Below are positions 1-10,113 of a DNA stretch of 64,000 nucleotides, in pieces; positions within the stretch are counted from its first letter, which is position 1, and each line of letters opens with the position of its first letter. The notes below the pieces were generated by a model, which ran no database searches, was not told the DNA's origin, and saw only the letters and a program-made list of their open reading frames with translations. The position numbers and the translations under genes were made by a program. The stretch lies in the NCBI GenBank assembly GCA_028689065.1, contig JAQTWX010000002.1, positions 1 through 64,000 of the forward strand. The letters are read 5' to 3'. The DNA is from Candidatus Altimarinota bacterium (GTDB taxonomy: Bacteria; Patescibacteriota; Gracilibacteria; BD1-5; UBA2023).

Positions 1-184
1 ACTCGACTTCGATACATACAGCGATCTTATGGGGAAATCTATTCCAGAATTTCTCGAGATAGAAGCAACGAACTCAGAGAAAGTATATACCACTGCCGAA
101 GCTCTCGGACTCAAACGATCAGATTGCAAGAAATATGGGCCAGAAGATCTTTTCAAGCACTATTATCCGAACGAGAATATTTAA
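1..184 (+). CDS. CYTH-domain protein, 3' end only
   Basis: Reading from base 2 gives about 60 residues ending in TAA at 182. The stretch IPEFLEIEATNSEKVYTTA followed by ALGL matches the C-terminal half of CYTH domains (class IV adenylate cyclase / thiamine triphosphatase-like), where a P-x-FLEIE strand comes before a helix ending in a leucine-glycine-leucine turn. CYTH proteins bind triphosphorylated substrates in a beta tunnel. The catalytic N-terminal part is outside the window, so the substrate cannot be judged. Confidence 0.6.
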   Translation, partial: LDFDTYSDLMGKSIPEFLEIEATNSEKVYTTAEALGLKRSDCKKYGPEDLFKHYYPNENI

Positions 185-218
185 GGAAAAAAATCAATAA
201 ACATTAATAAATATATTC

Positions 219-1382
219 ATGAAATGATTATTCGGATTCATTTTCCTTGCACTTCTTATGACTCCTACGTATAACCTTTTTGCACAAATGAATTCTTCTT
301 TGAATACCGCCTTTCAATCGGCACTCGATAAAAAACCGACTCTTGCTCAAAAAGAAGTTCTTGTGAAGTTGGTTTCCGAACGAGTTCAGAAGAAAATCAA
401 CTCTCTATTGGAACAGGGGAAATGAGAACTTTTAGAACGTTTTATGCATTTTTCGGATGATGTAGCCGGTATAAATACGCCATTTCCTATTCCAAAAGCA
501 GATGAGGTTACGTCTCTCGATGCAGATATTCGAGCAGGAAATATTACTCTTCAAGCTCGGGCGAATGGCCCGACTCCTATTTTCTATACTGGAGGTCTCA
601 GTAATATATTCGGTGGTGCAACAGGAACTGGACTTCTCCTTGACGAATATCATCAGGTTGATCCACTTGAAACTGTAGCGCTTTCTGGAGCAACATTCCA
701 TATCGTTGGTGTAAGTCTCGATCATGAACATATTATTTATCAGGTTACGACTCCTGATTATCCGTACGCAACAGAGAAAGGATACTATATTGATGCACGT
801 TTCGTAGATGTATTCTGGATGCCTCTTGCAATTCTTCCTCATCGAGAGAGACAACTTCCATCACAAGAAACTATTCTTGCAAATCTCCGTAATTCTCACG
901 GACTTCCTTATATCTGGGGTGGAAATGTACCGACCGGAGTTCCAAAACTTCTTGAATATCATCCACCGAAATGATTTGTCGACGAAAGTCTTCGTGCTAA
1001 GTGGACATTTCGTGGAGTGGATTGCTCCGGACTTCTCTATGCAGCAACCGATGGTTTTACTCCCCGAAATACTTCCGAGATAGTAAATTTCGGAACCGGA
1101 CTCGATATAGCGGGAAAGACCAGCGAAGAAATCATTTCTATGCTACAGCCTCTCGATATCATCGCTCGTAAAGGACATATGCTTATAGTGCTCAATCAAT
1201 CGGAAGTCATCCAAAGTAAATTAGACTATGGAACTGGAACCATCGGATTTCAGAACGGAGTAAAGATAAGTCCTTTGAAAGATATTCTCGATGAACTTCT
1301 TTTAACCCATATTCCTCTTAATTCAGTAGATGATCCAGGACCGGAAGGGAAAAAGAAATTGGTTATCCGTCGCTGGTATTAA
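219..1382 (+). CDS. Secreted NlpC/P60-family peptidoglycan hydrolase
   Basis: A 387-residue protein once UGA is read as Gly; UGA occurs at codon 3, near codon 69 and at 972. It has an N-terminal signal segment (GFIFLALLMTPTYNLFA), a middle part likely to hold an SH3-like region, and a C-terminal NlpC/P60 domain. The catalytic Cys269 lies in VDCSGLL and His320 in KGHMLIV, preceded by the usual YIWGGN. Family members cleave peptide stems of peptidoglycan, so a role in wall turnover outside the membrane is inferred. The ATG at 219 is the only start that keeps the signal peptide. Confidence 0.8.
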
Positions 1383-1406
1383 TATTATCTCTCAGACCCA
1401 TTATTT

Positions 1407-1901
1407 ATGAATACTCTCATTATAGAAAATAATGATTCTACAAGACTTGTTCCGAGTCAAGAAATCGTAGAATTACTTCGGATTTCTTATCTTCATTTAC
1501 ATCATGAAGATGATAAGAAATCTTCAAAGTTCGATGAAATGGTTCGTATAGATTTTTTAAATTCCTTTTCTCATGCCGTTGATGAGTTTTCCTGAAAACT
1601 TAGAACTACTGGAAAGCAAAAAATTATACTCATAAATGAATTTTGATACATAGATGCAGAGTTTCTTAAAAAGGTATGTTGATATGTTAATCCTCCACGA
1701 ATATATAAAGATGAATTTTGTAATGAACTTCATATTTGCCTTCTTGAACACGCCTCAAGAAACCCGATAGGTATGAAAGATTCGGAAATTCATATAGAAG
1801 ATTGAAATATAGTTCTTTCACTATGAGAAGCTTCGATTTGAAAAAATACATCTCTGGTACAAGAAAATACAATGCAAGCCTTAGAAGGAATTGTCATGTA
1901 A
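1407..1901 (+). CDS. Hypothetical protein, 164 aa
   Basis: Runs from ATG 1407 to TAA 1899-1901 through six in-frame UGA codons, a density that supports real coding under code 25. The protein is mixed charge, has no signal peptide or membrane segment, and I recognise no domain. It lies 24 bp after the NlpC/P60 gene and 39 bp before the ribonucleotide reductase gene on the same strand, so it may share a transcript with them. Confidence 0.65.
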
Positions 1902-1940
1902 CTTCATAAAAATTAATTTATCTAAAAAATATTTTTCAAT

Positions 1941-2993
1941 ATGACCTATCAAGATGCAAGCAAGATGCAACAAAATGTTCTTTTCAATCCACAAGGAACA
2001 GATGAAGTTGGGACACGAACTATTATAAAAGGTTCTACTACGGGACTCTTTAATCTCAATGCAGTAAAATATCCTTGGGCAAAATCACTCTATCAGGTAA
2101 TGGTTGGAAATTTCTGGGTACCAGAAAAAGTTTCAGGACTCAAAGATGATGCTCGTATGTTTAAAGATCTTTCCTCAGAAGAACAGCGTGCATATAAATG
2201 AATCCTTTCCTTCCTTATATTCTTGGATTCTATTCAAACTGTCAATCTTCCACATTTTTCAGATTTTATTACTTCTCCGGAAGTAAATCTTGTTCTTTCA
2301 ATTCAAGCATTTCAGGAATCTATCCATTCTCAATCCTATGCAACTATTCTCGAATCGGTTGTAGATAGTCATGAGAGAGATGAAATTTATTACTTCTTTC
2401 GAAATGATAAGATTCTTCTTGAACGAAATACCTATATCGGTAAAATCTATCAAGATTTCATAGATAATCCTTCTGATGAAAATTTCTTCCGAGGAATCGT
2501 TGCAAATTTCCTTCTCGAATCCCTCTATTTCTATAATGGTTTCGCATTTTTTGATACACTTGTGGATCATATGAAGATGCCTGCAACTGGGCGTATGATA
2601 GCATACATCCGTCGAGATGAACTTACACACATCACGATATTTGCCAATATTATTAAAGAAATTAAACGAGAATTTCCTGCAATATATAATGAACAAATCA
2701 TTCTTGATATGATGGATATCGCTGTAAAACAAGAAATCGAATGGAGTACACATATCCTTGGAAATCGTATTCCAGGAATCAATGGAAAAACAACAGAGGA
2801 ATATACAAAATGGCTTGCAGACCAGCGTCTCGGTATGCTCGGGATCACTCCACTCTATAAACTCGCCATCACAAATCCATACAAACATTTGGAACGACTC
2901 CAGGATCCGAACTCCGATAAGAGTAATTTCTTTGAATCAACCGTTGTAAATTACACCCAATCAACAAGTATGAATGGAAGTTGGGAGTTTTAA
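1941..2993 (+). CDS. nrdB: Ribonucleoside-diphosphate reductase, beta subunit
   Basis: The 350-residue protein carries every metal ligand of the class I small subunit: Asp96 (FLD), Glu126 and His129 (QESIHSQSY), Glu193 (LLES), Glu227 and His230 (RDELTH). Tyr133 sits where the radical tyrosine belongs. One UGA falls at about codon 87, right after LSSEEQRAYK. The subunit makes the radical that the alpha subunit uses to reduce ribonucleotides. No alpha subunit is in the window. Its spacing to the upstream hypothetical gene suggests co-transcription. Confidence 0.9.
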
Positions 2994-3053
2994 TTGACTA
3001 TAAATATAATTTATGTATAAATAGAGTGTTTTTATATTTTCATCTCTTTTTAT

Positions 3054-3899
3054 ATGAAAACTAACCTTTCTTCTTCGAGAGCAAAACATCCTATTGAAGA
3101 TATTTTTGCACACTGCTTTGCAAAAGGGAATTCAAAAGAAGAGCGATTATATCTTGCGCTTCTTCGAGATCCATATGAGTCTGGCGAAATCGATGGACAC
3201 AATGTCATAGAACTTTGCGAACTTATCAAAAAAATAACTATAGCATGACAGACAGATGAACAAAGAGAAATAACAAAGAGAGAATTTCTTCATACTCTTA
3301 ATCATCCTACTAACATACTCGATAAACAAAAGGAATCTATTGTTTCAGAAGTAACGAAAGAAGTGCAGATACAAATAGAAGATACTCTTTCTGAAAAACA
3401 GTCTCCCTTCATAATCGATCGAGCTATGATTAACAAGGCTCATTTTGATGCATCGAATTTTCTAAAATGAGATAAAAACAAAAGTATTCTTTCCGAATCG
3501 GAACGTAAATTTCTTTCTCAGATTTCTGAGTGGAAACTTTTAGGTGTTCTCTGAGAAGGGGAAGCATGAGAGAGAACATTTAAGATTATTCAGGAAAAGG
3601 TATGAGACCATGCAGGAAAAAGTCCAGAGCAAAATATTGCTGATATAAAAAATAATTTCTGAATAAATTCAACAAGCTTCTGTCGGATAGCTAAGAAAAA
3701 AAAGATGAAACTTGATTTTCGTTCTTTTTCCCTAGATGCTATGCGTGTTTTGCATCATGATGCAAAACAATTCATTTATATCATGAGCAGAAAGTGAGTA
3801 ATGAAAAAAGGCTTTGATTCAAATATGATTACTCCAGAACAAAATACGATGCTCGAGAAAATATTCCTATCGAAAGGAAAAGAATCGCTCTCAAAATAA
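3054..3899 (+). CDS. Hypothetical protein, 281 aa
   Basis: ATG 3054 to TAA 3897-3899 with seven in-frame UGA codons, among the densest use in the window. It is charged and mostly helical in appearance, with a short Lys-rich stretch (AKKKKMK) near residue 220. No signal peptide, membrane helix or known motif is visible. It lies 30 bp upstream of the DHFR gene. Function unknown. Confidence 0.7.
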
Positions 3900-3929
3900 A
3901 AATCCTTTACAACTCCTCACCTATAAAAT

Positions 3930-4427
3930 ATGTCTCTTCAAAAACCTAAACTCATTCTCATAGCTGCCATGGCAGAAGAAAATCGAGTTATTGGAAATCA
4001 AGGAAAGCTTCCATGGAATCTCCCAGAAGATCTTCAGAATTTTAAACGTTTGACTACAGGTGGGACTATTGTAATGGGACGAAAAACCTATGAATCCATC
4101 GGACGACCACTTCCAAACAGACGTAATATCGTTCTATCTTCACAAAAAATTGAGAAAGAAGGTATAGAAATATATCCTTCCATATCAGAGATGTTTCAAG
4201 TTATAAAAAAAGATTGAATAGACAAAGTATTTATAATAGGTTGACAAAAAATATACGAGGAATTTTTGAATAATGGATATATCGATGAAGTATGGCTCAG
4301 TAAAGTACCATGAAGTTACAAAGGTGATGCTTTTTTGCAATCTTTTGAGAAAGACTTTATAGAACAAGAAACAATACCTTTTGAGACTTTTCGGTTTATA
4401 AAATACACTAAAAAGAGTTTGTCTTAA
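3930..4427 (+). CDS. folA: Dihydrofolate reductase
   Basis: 165 residues. The N-terminus has AMAEENRVIGNQGKLPWNLP, then the acidic active-site residue in LPEDLQNFK, then MGRKTYESIGRPLPNRRNIVLS, all standard for chromosomal DHFR. UGA occurs three times, once in FIIGGQKIYEE, where it supplies the second Gly of the invariant GG that contacts NADPH. This is one of the clearest proofs of UGA = Gly here. The enzyme regenerates tetrahydrofolate. No thymidylate synthase lies beside it. Confidence 0.95.
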
Positions 4428-4428
4428 C

Positions 4429-4456
4429 TTGCGCTCTTGAGTGAAAACGATATACT
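4429..4456 (+). promoter_or_regulatory. Sigma-70-like promoter TTGCGC-16-TATACT
   Basis: The -35 is at 4429-4434 and the -10 at 4451-4456, overlapping the end of folA. The predicted transcript start near 4463 makes ATG 4486 a better start for the next gene than the in-frame GTG at 4441. Confidence 0.5.
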
Positions 4457-4485
4457 CGGGAGTATTAGATGTTTTTTCATCATCC

Positions 4486-5172
4486 ATGAATTATTTTGAT
4501 CAGATTTTTTTTAGTAAGTATCTCCGAGAAGGGGAGGAGCTTTTTTTTGTATGTCATAGACATTCTCTTCTTATTATTGACCGTGTTCTTGTTAGTCTAT
4601 TTATCGGCCTCGCTCTTCCTACTTTTTTTTACTATAACAATTCTTTCTCTCTTCAAGACATTATTCCCTTTCTTTATTTTGAAACATATGCCATCGTGCT
4701 CTATATTTTTCTTTTCTATAAAATATTTGATTGGTATAACGATGTTTGGCTTATAACAAATCTCTGAGTTGTAGATATAGATTGGGATATTTTTACTCGA
4801 CATGTTATTCACATAGATTACAACGATATACTTGGATCAGAAGTTCAAACTCATTCATTTTTTGATTCTTTTTTTAATAAAGGTGATGTTATTCTCTATA
4901 CCGAATGAGATGATAATGATTTTATTCTAGAATGAGCAGAAAGTCCTCATGATATCGTTAATCATATTGAAGATGTTGTTCATGAAATGGCTGAGGAAAA
5001 GAAAAAAAAGGATAAAGAACCAATGGAAATTCTTCTCAATACACTCACTGAAGTGGTACGTGAGCATCTTGAAGGAAACAATTCATCACGACAGGAATGA
5101 GATGATGAACGAAAAAAGATAGAAGAACTGGAACGGATTTTAACAAAAAAAGGAACTATCGATCTTCGATAA
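4486..5172 (+). CDS. Membrane protein with bacterial PH-like domain
   Basis: 228 residues with four or five UGA codons. Two hydrophobic helices (residues about 24-75) are followed by a soluble part: WLITNLGVVDIDWDIF, later THSFFDSFFNKGDVILYTEG and a PHDIVNHIEDV helix. That order (membrane pair, then strands, then a proline-started helix) is typical of bPH/YdbS-like proteins. The C-terminal 70 residues are acidic and helical. Start ATG 4486 is chosen because of the promoter just upstream. Role unknown. Confidence 0.6.
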
Positions 5173-5224
5173 ATTTTCTCTAAAAAACTTTGGCATTTCT
5201 TTTTTTATTGGATATAATCACTTC

Positions 5225-5253
5225 TTGCAGTTCATCTGCAATGCAATTATATT
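5225..5253 (+). promoter_or_regulatory. Promoter TTGCAG-17-TATATT
   Basis: The -35 is at 5225-5230 and the -10 at 5248-5253. The likely start near 5260 leaves a leader of only about 10 nt before the ATG at 5270. Confidence 0.55.
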
Positions 5254-5269
5254 TTAACCACCTATTCTT

Positions 5270-5569
5270 ATGAAACTCGAAAAAAAAATACAGCTCAAGA
5301 ATATAGAACACGATAAAGAAGTGGTAGAACGTCTTGTTGATGAGAATCTCAACGGAAAACTTGATAAATACCTTCAAAAGTTTAATGGGGAAGATATAGA
5401 AGGAGTACTATCTCTCGTTCTTGAAACAAGCAAAGTTGGTTTTAATGGAACACTCAATGTTACTATTGATGGAAATAGTTTTCATTATGCTCGTGAAGAT
5501 TATAAAAAACTTGATGATCTTATTAATCATCTCTTTGATCACCTTAAAGAGGGTCTCAGTCAAAAATAA
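5270..5569 (+). CDS. Ribosome hibernation factor-like protein (HPF/RaiA family)
   Basis: 99 residues with the beta-alpha-beta-beta-beta-alpha pattern of the S30AE/sigma-54-modulation family: EVVERLVDENLNGKLDKYLQKF helix, VLSLVLETSK and FNGTLNVTIDG strands, then a final helix with DLINHLFDHLKE. Family members bind the decoding region of idle 30S subunits. The sequence is divergent and short, so the assignment rests on pattern and size. It has its own promoter and terminator, a single-gene unit. Confidence 0.6.
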   Translation: MKLEKKIQLKNIEHDKEVVERLVDENLNGKLDKYLQKFNGEDIEGVLSLVLETSKVGFNGTLNVTIDGNSFHYAREDYKKLDDLINHLFDHLKEGLSQK

Positions 5570-5584
5570 TTTCCAAACATTTTT

Positions 5585-5615
5585 AGAAAAAGCGGAATTC
5601 TCTTCCGCTTTTTCT
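5585..5615 (+). terminator. Rho-independent terminator
   Basis: Perfect 13-bp stem (5585-5597 with 5603-5615), loop TTCTC, with the T run as the 3' arm. Confidence 0.8.
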
Positions 5616-5649
5616 AAGTTAAAATGAATTAACAATAAATAAACTTTTT

Positions 5650-6834
5650 ATGACTATATTTCTCGGTATCATTCTCGCTATTTTTATCTTTTCGATAATT
5701 GTTTTCTTTCATGAACTCGGACATTTTAGCATGGCGAAGAAATTCCGAGTGAAGGTCGAGGAGTTTGGAATCGGTATCCCTCCTCGTGCCTTACAAGTAG
5801 GAAAGGATAAAAGTGGTACTATTTATACTCTCAACTGGCTTCCAATTGGTGGATTTGTAAAAATGAAGGGTGAAGAAATAAGTGAATCTGGGGCACACGA
5901 TAAAGATTCTCTTGCGAGCAAAAATTTCTGGCAGCAATCAGGAGTTATACTCGCGGGTGTTATTATGAATTTTTTCTTTGCGTTCATTATATTTTCTGGC
6001 CTCTTTATGGTCGGAGTTGAACCACTTGGAATTAATACAAAATTTCCGACACAAACAGAAACAAAACTTATTCCTTCTTTTCAGGAAGCAGTACGTATTG
6101 GACTTGTAAAAACCGATGGAATTATTCTTTCGCCTCTCACTGGAAGTATTGCGGAAAAATCAGGGATTCGCGAAAATGATATTCTTATTTCCATCGATTG
6201 AGAAGATATAAAAAGTCCTGAGGATATGATTACAAAAGTAAAGAAATCATCTACCGCTCTCAATTTTATACTTCAATGAACCGGTGGAGTACGAACAGTT
6301 TCAGTTACTCCAGAGAATGGGAAAATAGGAAGTTTTATTGGGTATAATATCACGGAAATCCGCAAGGATTTTAGATATAAATACGGTTTTTTTGAATCCA
6401 TAAAACAAGGGGGGATTGAGACATATAATCAATCAGCAATGACTCTCGAACTCCTCGGAAGTCTGTTGAAAAAAATCATTACACCAAGAGTTCCAGCAGA
6501 ACGAACCGAAGCAGTTCAGAGTCTCGGTGGACCTATCGCCATTGGAAATCTTTTTGTAAATCTCCTTGATGCAAAAGTAGCTTTTACAGTCATTCTTCTT
6601 ATTGCAGCTATCATAAGTATTAATCTTGGAGTATTTAATCTTCTTCCATTTCCCGCTCTCGATGGAGGACGATTTGTTTTTCTCATCATTCATAATATTG
6701 TCGGGCTCTTCTCAAAAAAGAAAGTTTTGCATCTGAAAATTGAGAGTTATATCCATATAATTGGTTTCTCACTCCTTATACTCCTCAGTATATTTGTAGC
6801 ATATCAAGATATAATAAAACTCTTTCTAAAATAG
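5650..6834 (+). CDS. rseP: Site-2 intramembrane metalloprotease, RseP/MmpA type
   Basis: 394 residues. HELGH at residues 21-25 in the first membrane helix supplies two zinc ligands and the catalytic Glu, and NLLPFPALDGG near residue 335 supplies the third ligand. A PDZ-like region lies between them (GSIAEKSGIRENDILISIDG, its last Gly encoded by UGA). A GGPIAIG segment and a C-terminal helix complete the family architecture. Such proteases cut membrane-bound anti-sigma factors or signal peptide remnants. No anti-sigma partner is adjacent. Confidence 0.9.
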
Positions 6835-6842
6835 AAAGAGTT
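6818..6842 (+). repeat. Inverted repeat across the rseP stop codon
   Basis: An 11-bp perfect stem (6818-6828 with 6832-6842) with loop AAA overlaps the rseP TAG. It lacks a following T run, so it is a poor terminator. Its right arm runs into TTGACA at 6841-6846, a possible -35 for the next small gene. Confidence 0.5.
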
Positions 6843-6926
6843 GACAAATTCAAAAAAATCAATATTTTACCTTGAATTTAATAATAATTATTATATATGC
6901 TGTTGTGAGATTCTTATAAATGAACT

Positions 6927-7118
6927 ATGCGTGAAATAACCATAACTCCTCTTTCTCAGATTAACCTTCCTCGAGAGAAATGTACTATCAATCCTCAATC
7001 TTTCTGTCCTCAATCACTCCATCTTCCTGAAGGAGAAACAGAATGTCCACTACATAATTGTGTTGCAAGAACAGGAGGAAATGTTGTTATTATTCTCTGA
7101 AAACCAGAAGAAAAATAA
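6927..7118 (+). CDS. Small Cys-rich protein, 63 aa
   Basis: ATG 6927 to TAA 7116-7118 with one UGA near the end. It has four cysteines (CTINPQSFC and CPLHNC), which could bind one zinc ion, although the spacing fits no family I can name. It sits alone between rseP and tgt, closed off by the terminator at 7162-7196. Confidence 0.5.
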
Positions 7119-7161
7119 TTTTGTCATTTCTTTTTTAAAAAAAGACATTTTCTATATAATG

Positions 7162-7196
7162 CGGTTCTTTAATAGATTATAAAGAACCGTTTTTTT
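7162..7196 (+). terminator. Terminator ending at the tgt start codon
   Basis: A 9-bp stem CGGTTCTTT / AAAGAACCG with a 10-nt loop and seven Ts (7190-7196). The T run ends directly at ATG 7197. A TATAAT lies just upstream at 7155-7160 but lacks a good -35. Confidence 0.75.
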
Positions 7197-8384
7197 ATGT
7201 TTGAATTCAAAATAAAAGCTACTGACTGACTCGCACGAGCTGGGACTCTTTCAACTCCCCATGGAGATATTCAGACTCCTATTTTTATGCCGGTTGGAAC
7301 ACAGGCAAGTGTAAAAGGAATCCATAAAGACCATATTCTCGAGATTGGAAGTCAAATTATGCTTTCCAATACCTATCATCTTTATCTCCGTCCTGGTGAT
7401 GAAACGATTGCACACTTTGGAGGACTTCATGAATTCATGAATATCAATATTCCTATTTTGACCGATAGTGGAGGATTTCAGGTATTTTCTCTCGGGCAGA
7501 TGAAAAATTCTCCTGGTTCAAAAGAGTCAGGAGAAATAAAAAGTCTTGTAAAAATTACCGAAGATGGGGTAGAATTTCGTTCACACCTTGATGGATCGAA
7601 GCATATGTTTACACCAGAACGAGCGATGCAGATTCAGGCAAATCTCGGAGCCGATATTATCATGGCATTTGATGAATGTGCCCCGGGAACCTCCACACAC
7701 AGCTATGCTCGTGCTGCTATGGGGCGAACACATCGATGGGCAACACGTTGTGTTGCAGAACATACTGAACAACAGAAAATTCGAGCCGATAAGGGACTTC
7801 ATCCACAGGCACTTTTCCCTATTGCACAAGGGGTTATTTATGATGATCTTCGAATAGACTCTGTTAAATATATCTCTGAACTTGATATGCCTGGAATAGC
7901 TATCGGCGGACTTTCTGTTGGAGAATCAAAACCTGATATGATTCGTATTCTTGATGCCATCGCTCCATATCTTCCTCCTTCAAAACCACACTATCTTATG
8001 GGACTTGGAACTCCCGAGGATCTTATCGAAGGAATCTATCGTGGAATCGATATGTTCGATTGTGTACTTCCAACTCGTCTCGGACGACACGGGGTTGCAT
8101 ATACTTCTCGTGGAAATATCAAAGTAACCAATGAGAAATATCGTCTTGAAAAAGAGGGAATTTATACCCGTCCTGAATACTCAACTATGGTTTCACGAAC
8201 CTATTCGCTCGGATACCTCCGTCATCTCTTTAAAGTTGGAGAAATGCTTGCCGGACAACTCATATCTCTTCATAATCTCGAGTTTCTATTAAATCTCAGT
8301 AGAGAAGCTCGAAAGGCTATAATCGAAGGTCGATATGAAGCATTCCGGAAAGATTTTTGGAGTGAATACAAAGGAGAGAAATAG
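7197..8384 (+). CDS. tgt: Queuine tRNA-ribosyltransferase (tRNA-guanine transglycosylase)
   Basis: 395 residues beginning MFEFKIKATDG (UGA at the Gly), the normal Tgt N-terminus. The catalytic segment LTDSGGFQVFSLG, the IAIGGLSVGE loop and MFDCVLPTRLGRHG are all present, as is YLRHLFKVGEML. Tgt swaps guanine-34 of GUN-anticodon tRNAs for preQ1 or queuine. The usual CxCxxC zinc motif is replaced by YSTMVS just before YLRHL, although the distal His (LHNLEF) remains, so the zinc site looks lost. The gene starts directly after a terminator T run. Confidence 0.92.
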
Positions 8385-8460
8385 CTACTTTGAAAAAAAC
8401 TGGAAATCCATAAAAAATATACGATAATGATTTTGTTTTAATTTCTTATTTTTCTATCAT

Positions 8461-9429
8461 ATGAAAACTCTTTCTTTCTGGAAAAAACCTGTTTATTCAG
8501 CATTCATTTTCTTCGGGACTCTTATGATGTTATCTGTGGGATATGCGGTATGGAATAATGTTATGGGTCAGGTGAGTTCTGGTGATACCCTTACATCAAG
8601 TAAATGGAATGCTTTTGTGGATAATATTAATGATCTAAATAGTAGATGGAGTAGGGTAGGAAGTGATATTGCTTTTACAGGATGAAATGTTGGTATCGGA
8701 GCAATAAACCCTTCTGATAAACTTCATGTTTGGTGAGGAATATGGCAATCGGCATGAAACGGAGCATATCCTTGGAGTTGGGCTGTTTCATCTGGTGCAG
8801 ATCAGATATATTTAAGGTCTGAAACTGCCAATGCTTATAGATTCACGATTGATCCATCGGGTAATGTTGGTGTTGGAACTCCAATTCCAGCAACTAAGTT
8901 GGATGTTACTGGAAATATCAGAAATTCTGGAATTTCAGGAAGTTATCTTGAATTATCTGGAGATTTACCAGGGCATGCAATAAATACTTATCCAACCATT
9001 AAAACAAATTATACTAATCTTTATTTTTCTGCAGGATGAACATATTCTGCTTATATGACTACTGGTGGTACTTGGAACGTAGTATCCGATAAAAATAAAA
9101 AAAAGAACATTACTAATTTAAATTATCAGGAAATCCTCAGAAAAATTGATGAACTTCCTATTACTCAATGGACTTATAAAACGGAGAATGAGGATATCCG
9201 ACATATTGGACCATTTGCTCAGGATTTTCATGCTCTCTTCAATCTCAATGGACCAAGTGATAAGATGATATCTACTACTGATCCATCCGGTGTGGCACTT
9301 GCAGGAATCAAATGATTGAGTGAAAAAAACAAGATAAATGAAAATCGTATTACGATACTTGAAAAACAAAATTGAGAGCTTAAATCCCTCGTTTGTCTCG
9401 ACCATCCAGATGCAGAAGTATGTAAATAG
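8461..9429 (+). CDS. Surface protein with C-terminal S74 chaperone-like (tail-fibre type) domain
   Basis: 322 residues with six UGA codons. An N-terminal membrane anchor (YSAFIFFGTLMMLSVGYAVW) is followed by GDTLTSSKWNAFVDNINDL, then two NVGIG/NVGVG...KLHV/KLDV repeats typical of phage tail-fibre shafts. The C-terminal VSDKNKKKNITNL and HIGPFAQDFHALF...GVALAGIK segments match the intramolecular chaperone of endosialidase (peptidase S74), which helps trimeric fibres fold and then cuts itself off. The N-terminal part is shared with the protein at 32246. A cell-surface adhesin is a reasonable inference. Confidence 0.75.
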
Positions 9430-9457
9430 TAATATCGGATTCAAATTTTAGAAGATT

Positions 9458-10003
9458 TTATCTCAAAAATCCCACCCTTACCTCATTTCTGAGATAATAA
9501 AACACCATCCCAAAAATTGCTCCAGATAAGTGTCCAACAAGACTAATATTTCCAGTAAAACCAATAGCAATATTGATGAAAAGAAATACACCAGCAGAAC
9601 GGTATTCTGGATTCCTCTGAGATTTAAGTTCTAGGAATATATAAGCGAGTATCGCCATGGCAAATCCACTAATTCCGATAGTGTTTCCATGAGCAAAGAA
9701 TAGGAGTGATATGCCTACAAAGACCGTATTTAATAAGAAAAACAGTATGAATTTATTCCGTCCAAGAATACTCTCAACCTGATTTCAAAAAAGATAGATG
9801 AAGAAACTATTGGAGAGGAGATGAAGGATTCCTCCATGAAGAAACTGATATAGTAAAAATTGAATAATAAACTCAAAGTATAGTCACTGATTAAAGAAAA
9901 ATAGATTCATTCCATATATAAGCATATTCCCCAAAAAAAAGGAAACTCCAGTAATTATAAAAGACAGGAGAATGAGGATATTTGAGAAACTTTTACTTGA
10001 CAT
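9458..10003 (-). CDS. Rhomboid-family intramembrane serine protease
   Basis: 181 residues, almost all membrane helices. The family signatures are present: HGGILHLLSNSFFIYLFG (UGA at the last Gly), the nucleophile motif GISGFAM, and the partner His in LVGHLSGAIFG. Rhomboids cut single-pass membrane proteins within the bilayer. The gene ends shortly after the convergent surface-protein gene, and its 5' end overlaps the promoter of the RNA gene at 10031. Confidence 0.85.
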
Positions 10004-10024
10004 AAATATTTTTATAAATATAGT
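9997..10024 (+). promoter_or_regulatory. Promoter TTGACA-16-TATAGT for the 10.03-kb small RNA
   Basis: The -35 is consensus at 9997-10002 and the -10 at 10019-10024. It points away from both neighbouring genes, which lie on the other strand, and predicts a start near 10031. Confidence 0.7.
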
Positions 10025-10030
10025 AAATGA

Positions 10031-10113
10031 GCTAAAGGAGCAACATCCTTGCCACTTTTACCCCCTTTAAGTTGGCAAGGCTTTGCGGGTGACTATACGT
10101 CACCCGTTTTTTT
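10031..10113 (+). ncRNA. Small structured RNA gene of unknown family, about 83 nt
   Basis: A self-contained unit on the plus strand between two minus-strand genes. After the promoter comes an 8-bp stem CCTTGCCA (10047-10054) / TGGCAAGG (10073-10080), which extends by CTT/AAG past a bulge. Its C-rich loop carries CCTTT (10064-10068), which can pair with AAAGG (10034-10038) to form a pseudoknot. A terminator hairpin and seven Ts end it. No start codon opens a useful frame. I do not recognise SRP, 6S, tmRNA or a known riboswitch. The 3' end overlaps the stop codon of lgt, so antisense action is possible. Confidence 0.65.
10086..10113 (+). terminator. Terminator of the small RNA
   Basis: Perfect 8-bp stem CGGGTGAC / GTCACCCG, loop TATAC, then TTTTTTT at 10107-10113. 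Confidence 0.85.

Noticed and set aside
3930-4427. UGA as tryptophan (code 4) or selenocysteine
   Set aside because: UGA sits on conserved Gly, not Trp or Cys; TGG is used for Trp throughout, and the UCA tRNA has glycine identity.
10031-10113. SRP RNA, tmRNA or 6S RNA
   Set aside because: The conserved SRP apical motif, tmRNA tag frame and 6S bubble are all missing.
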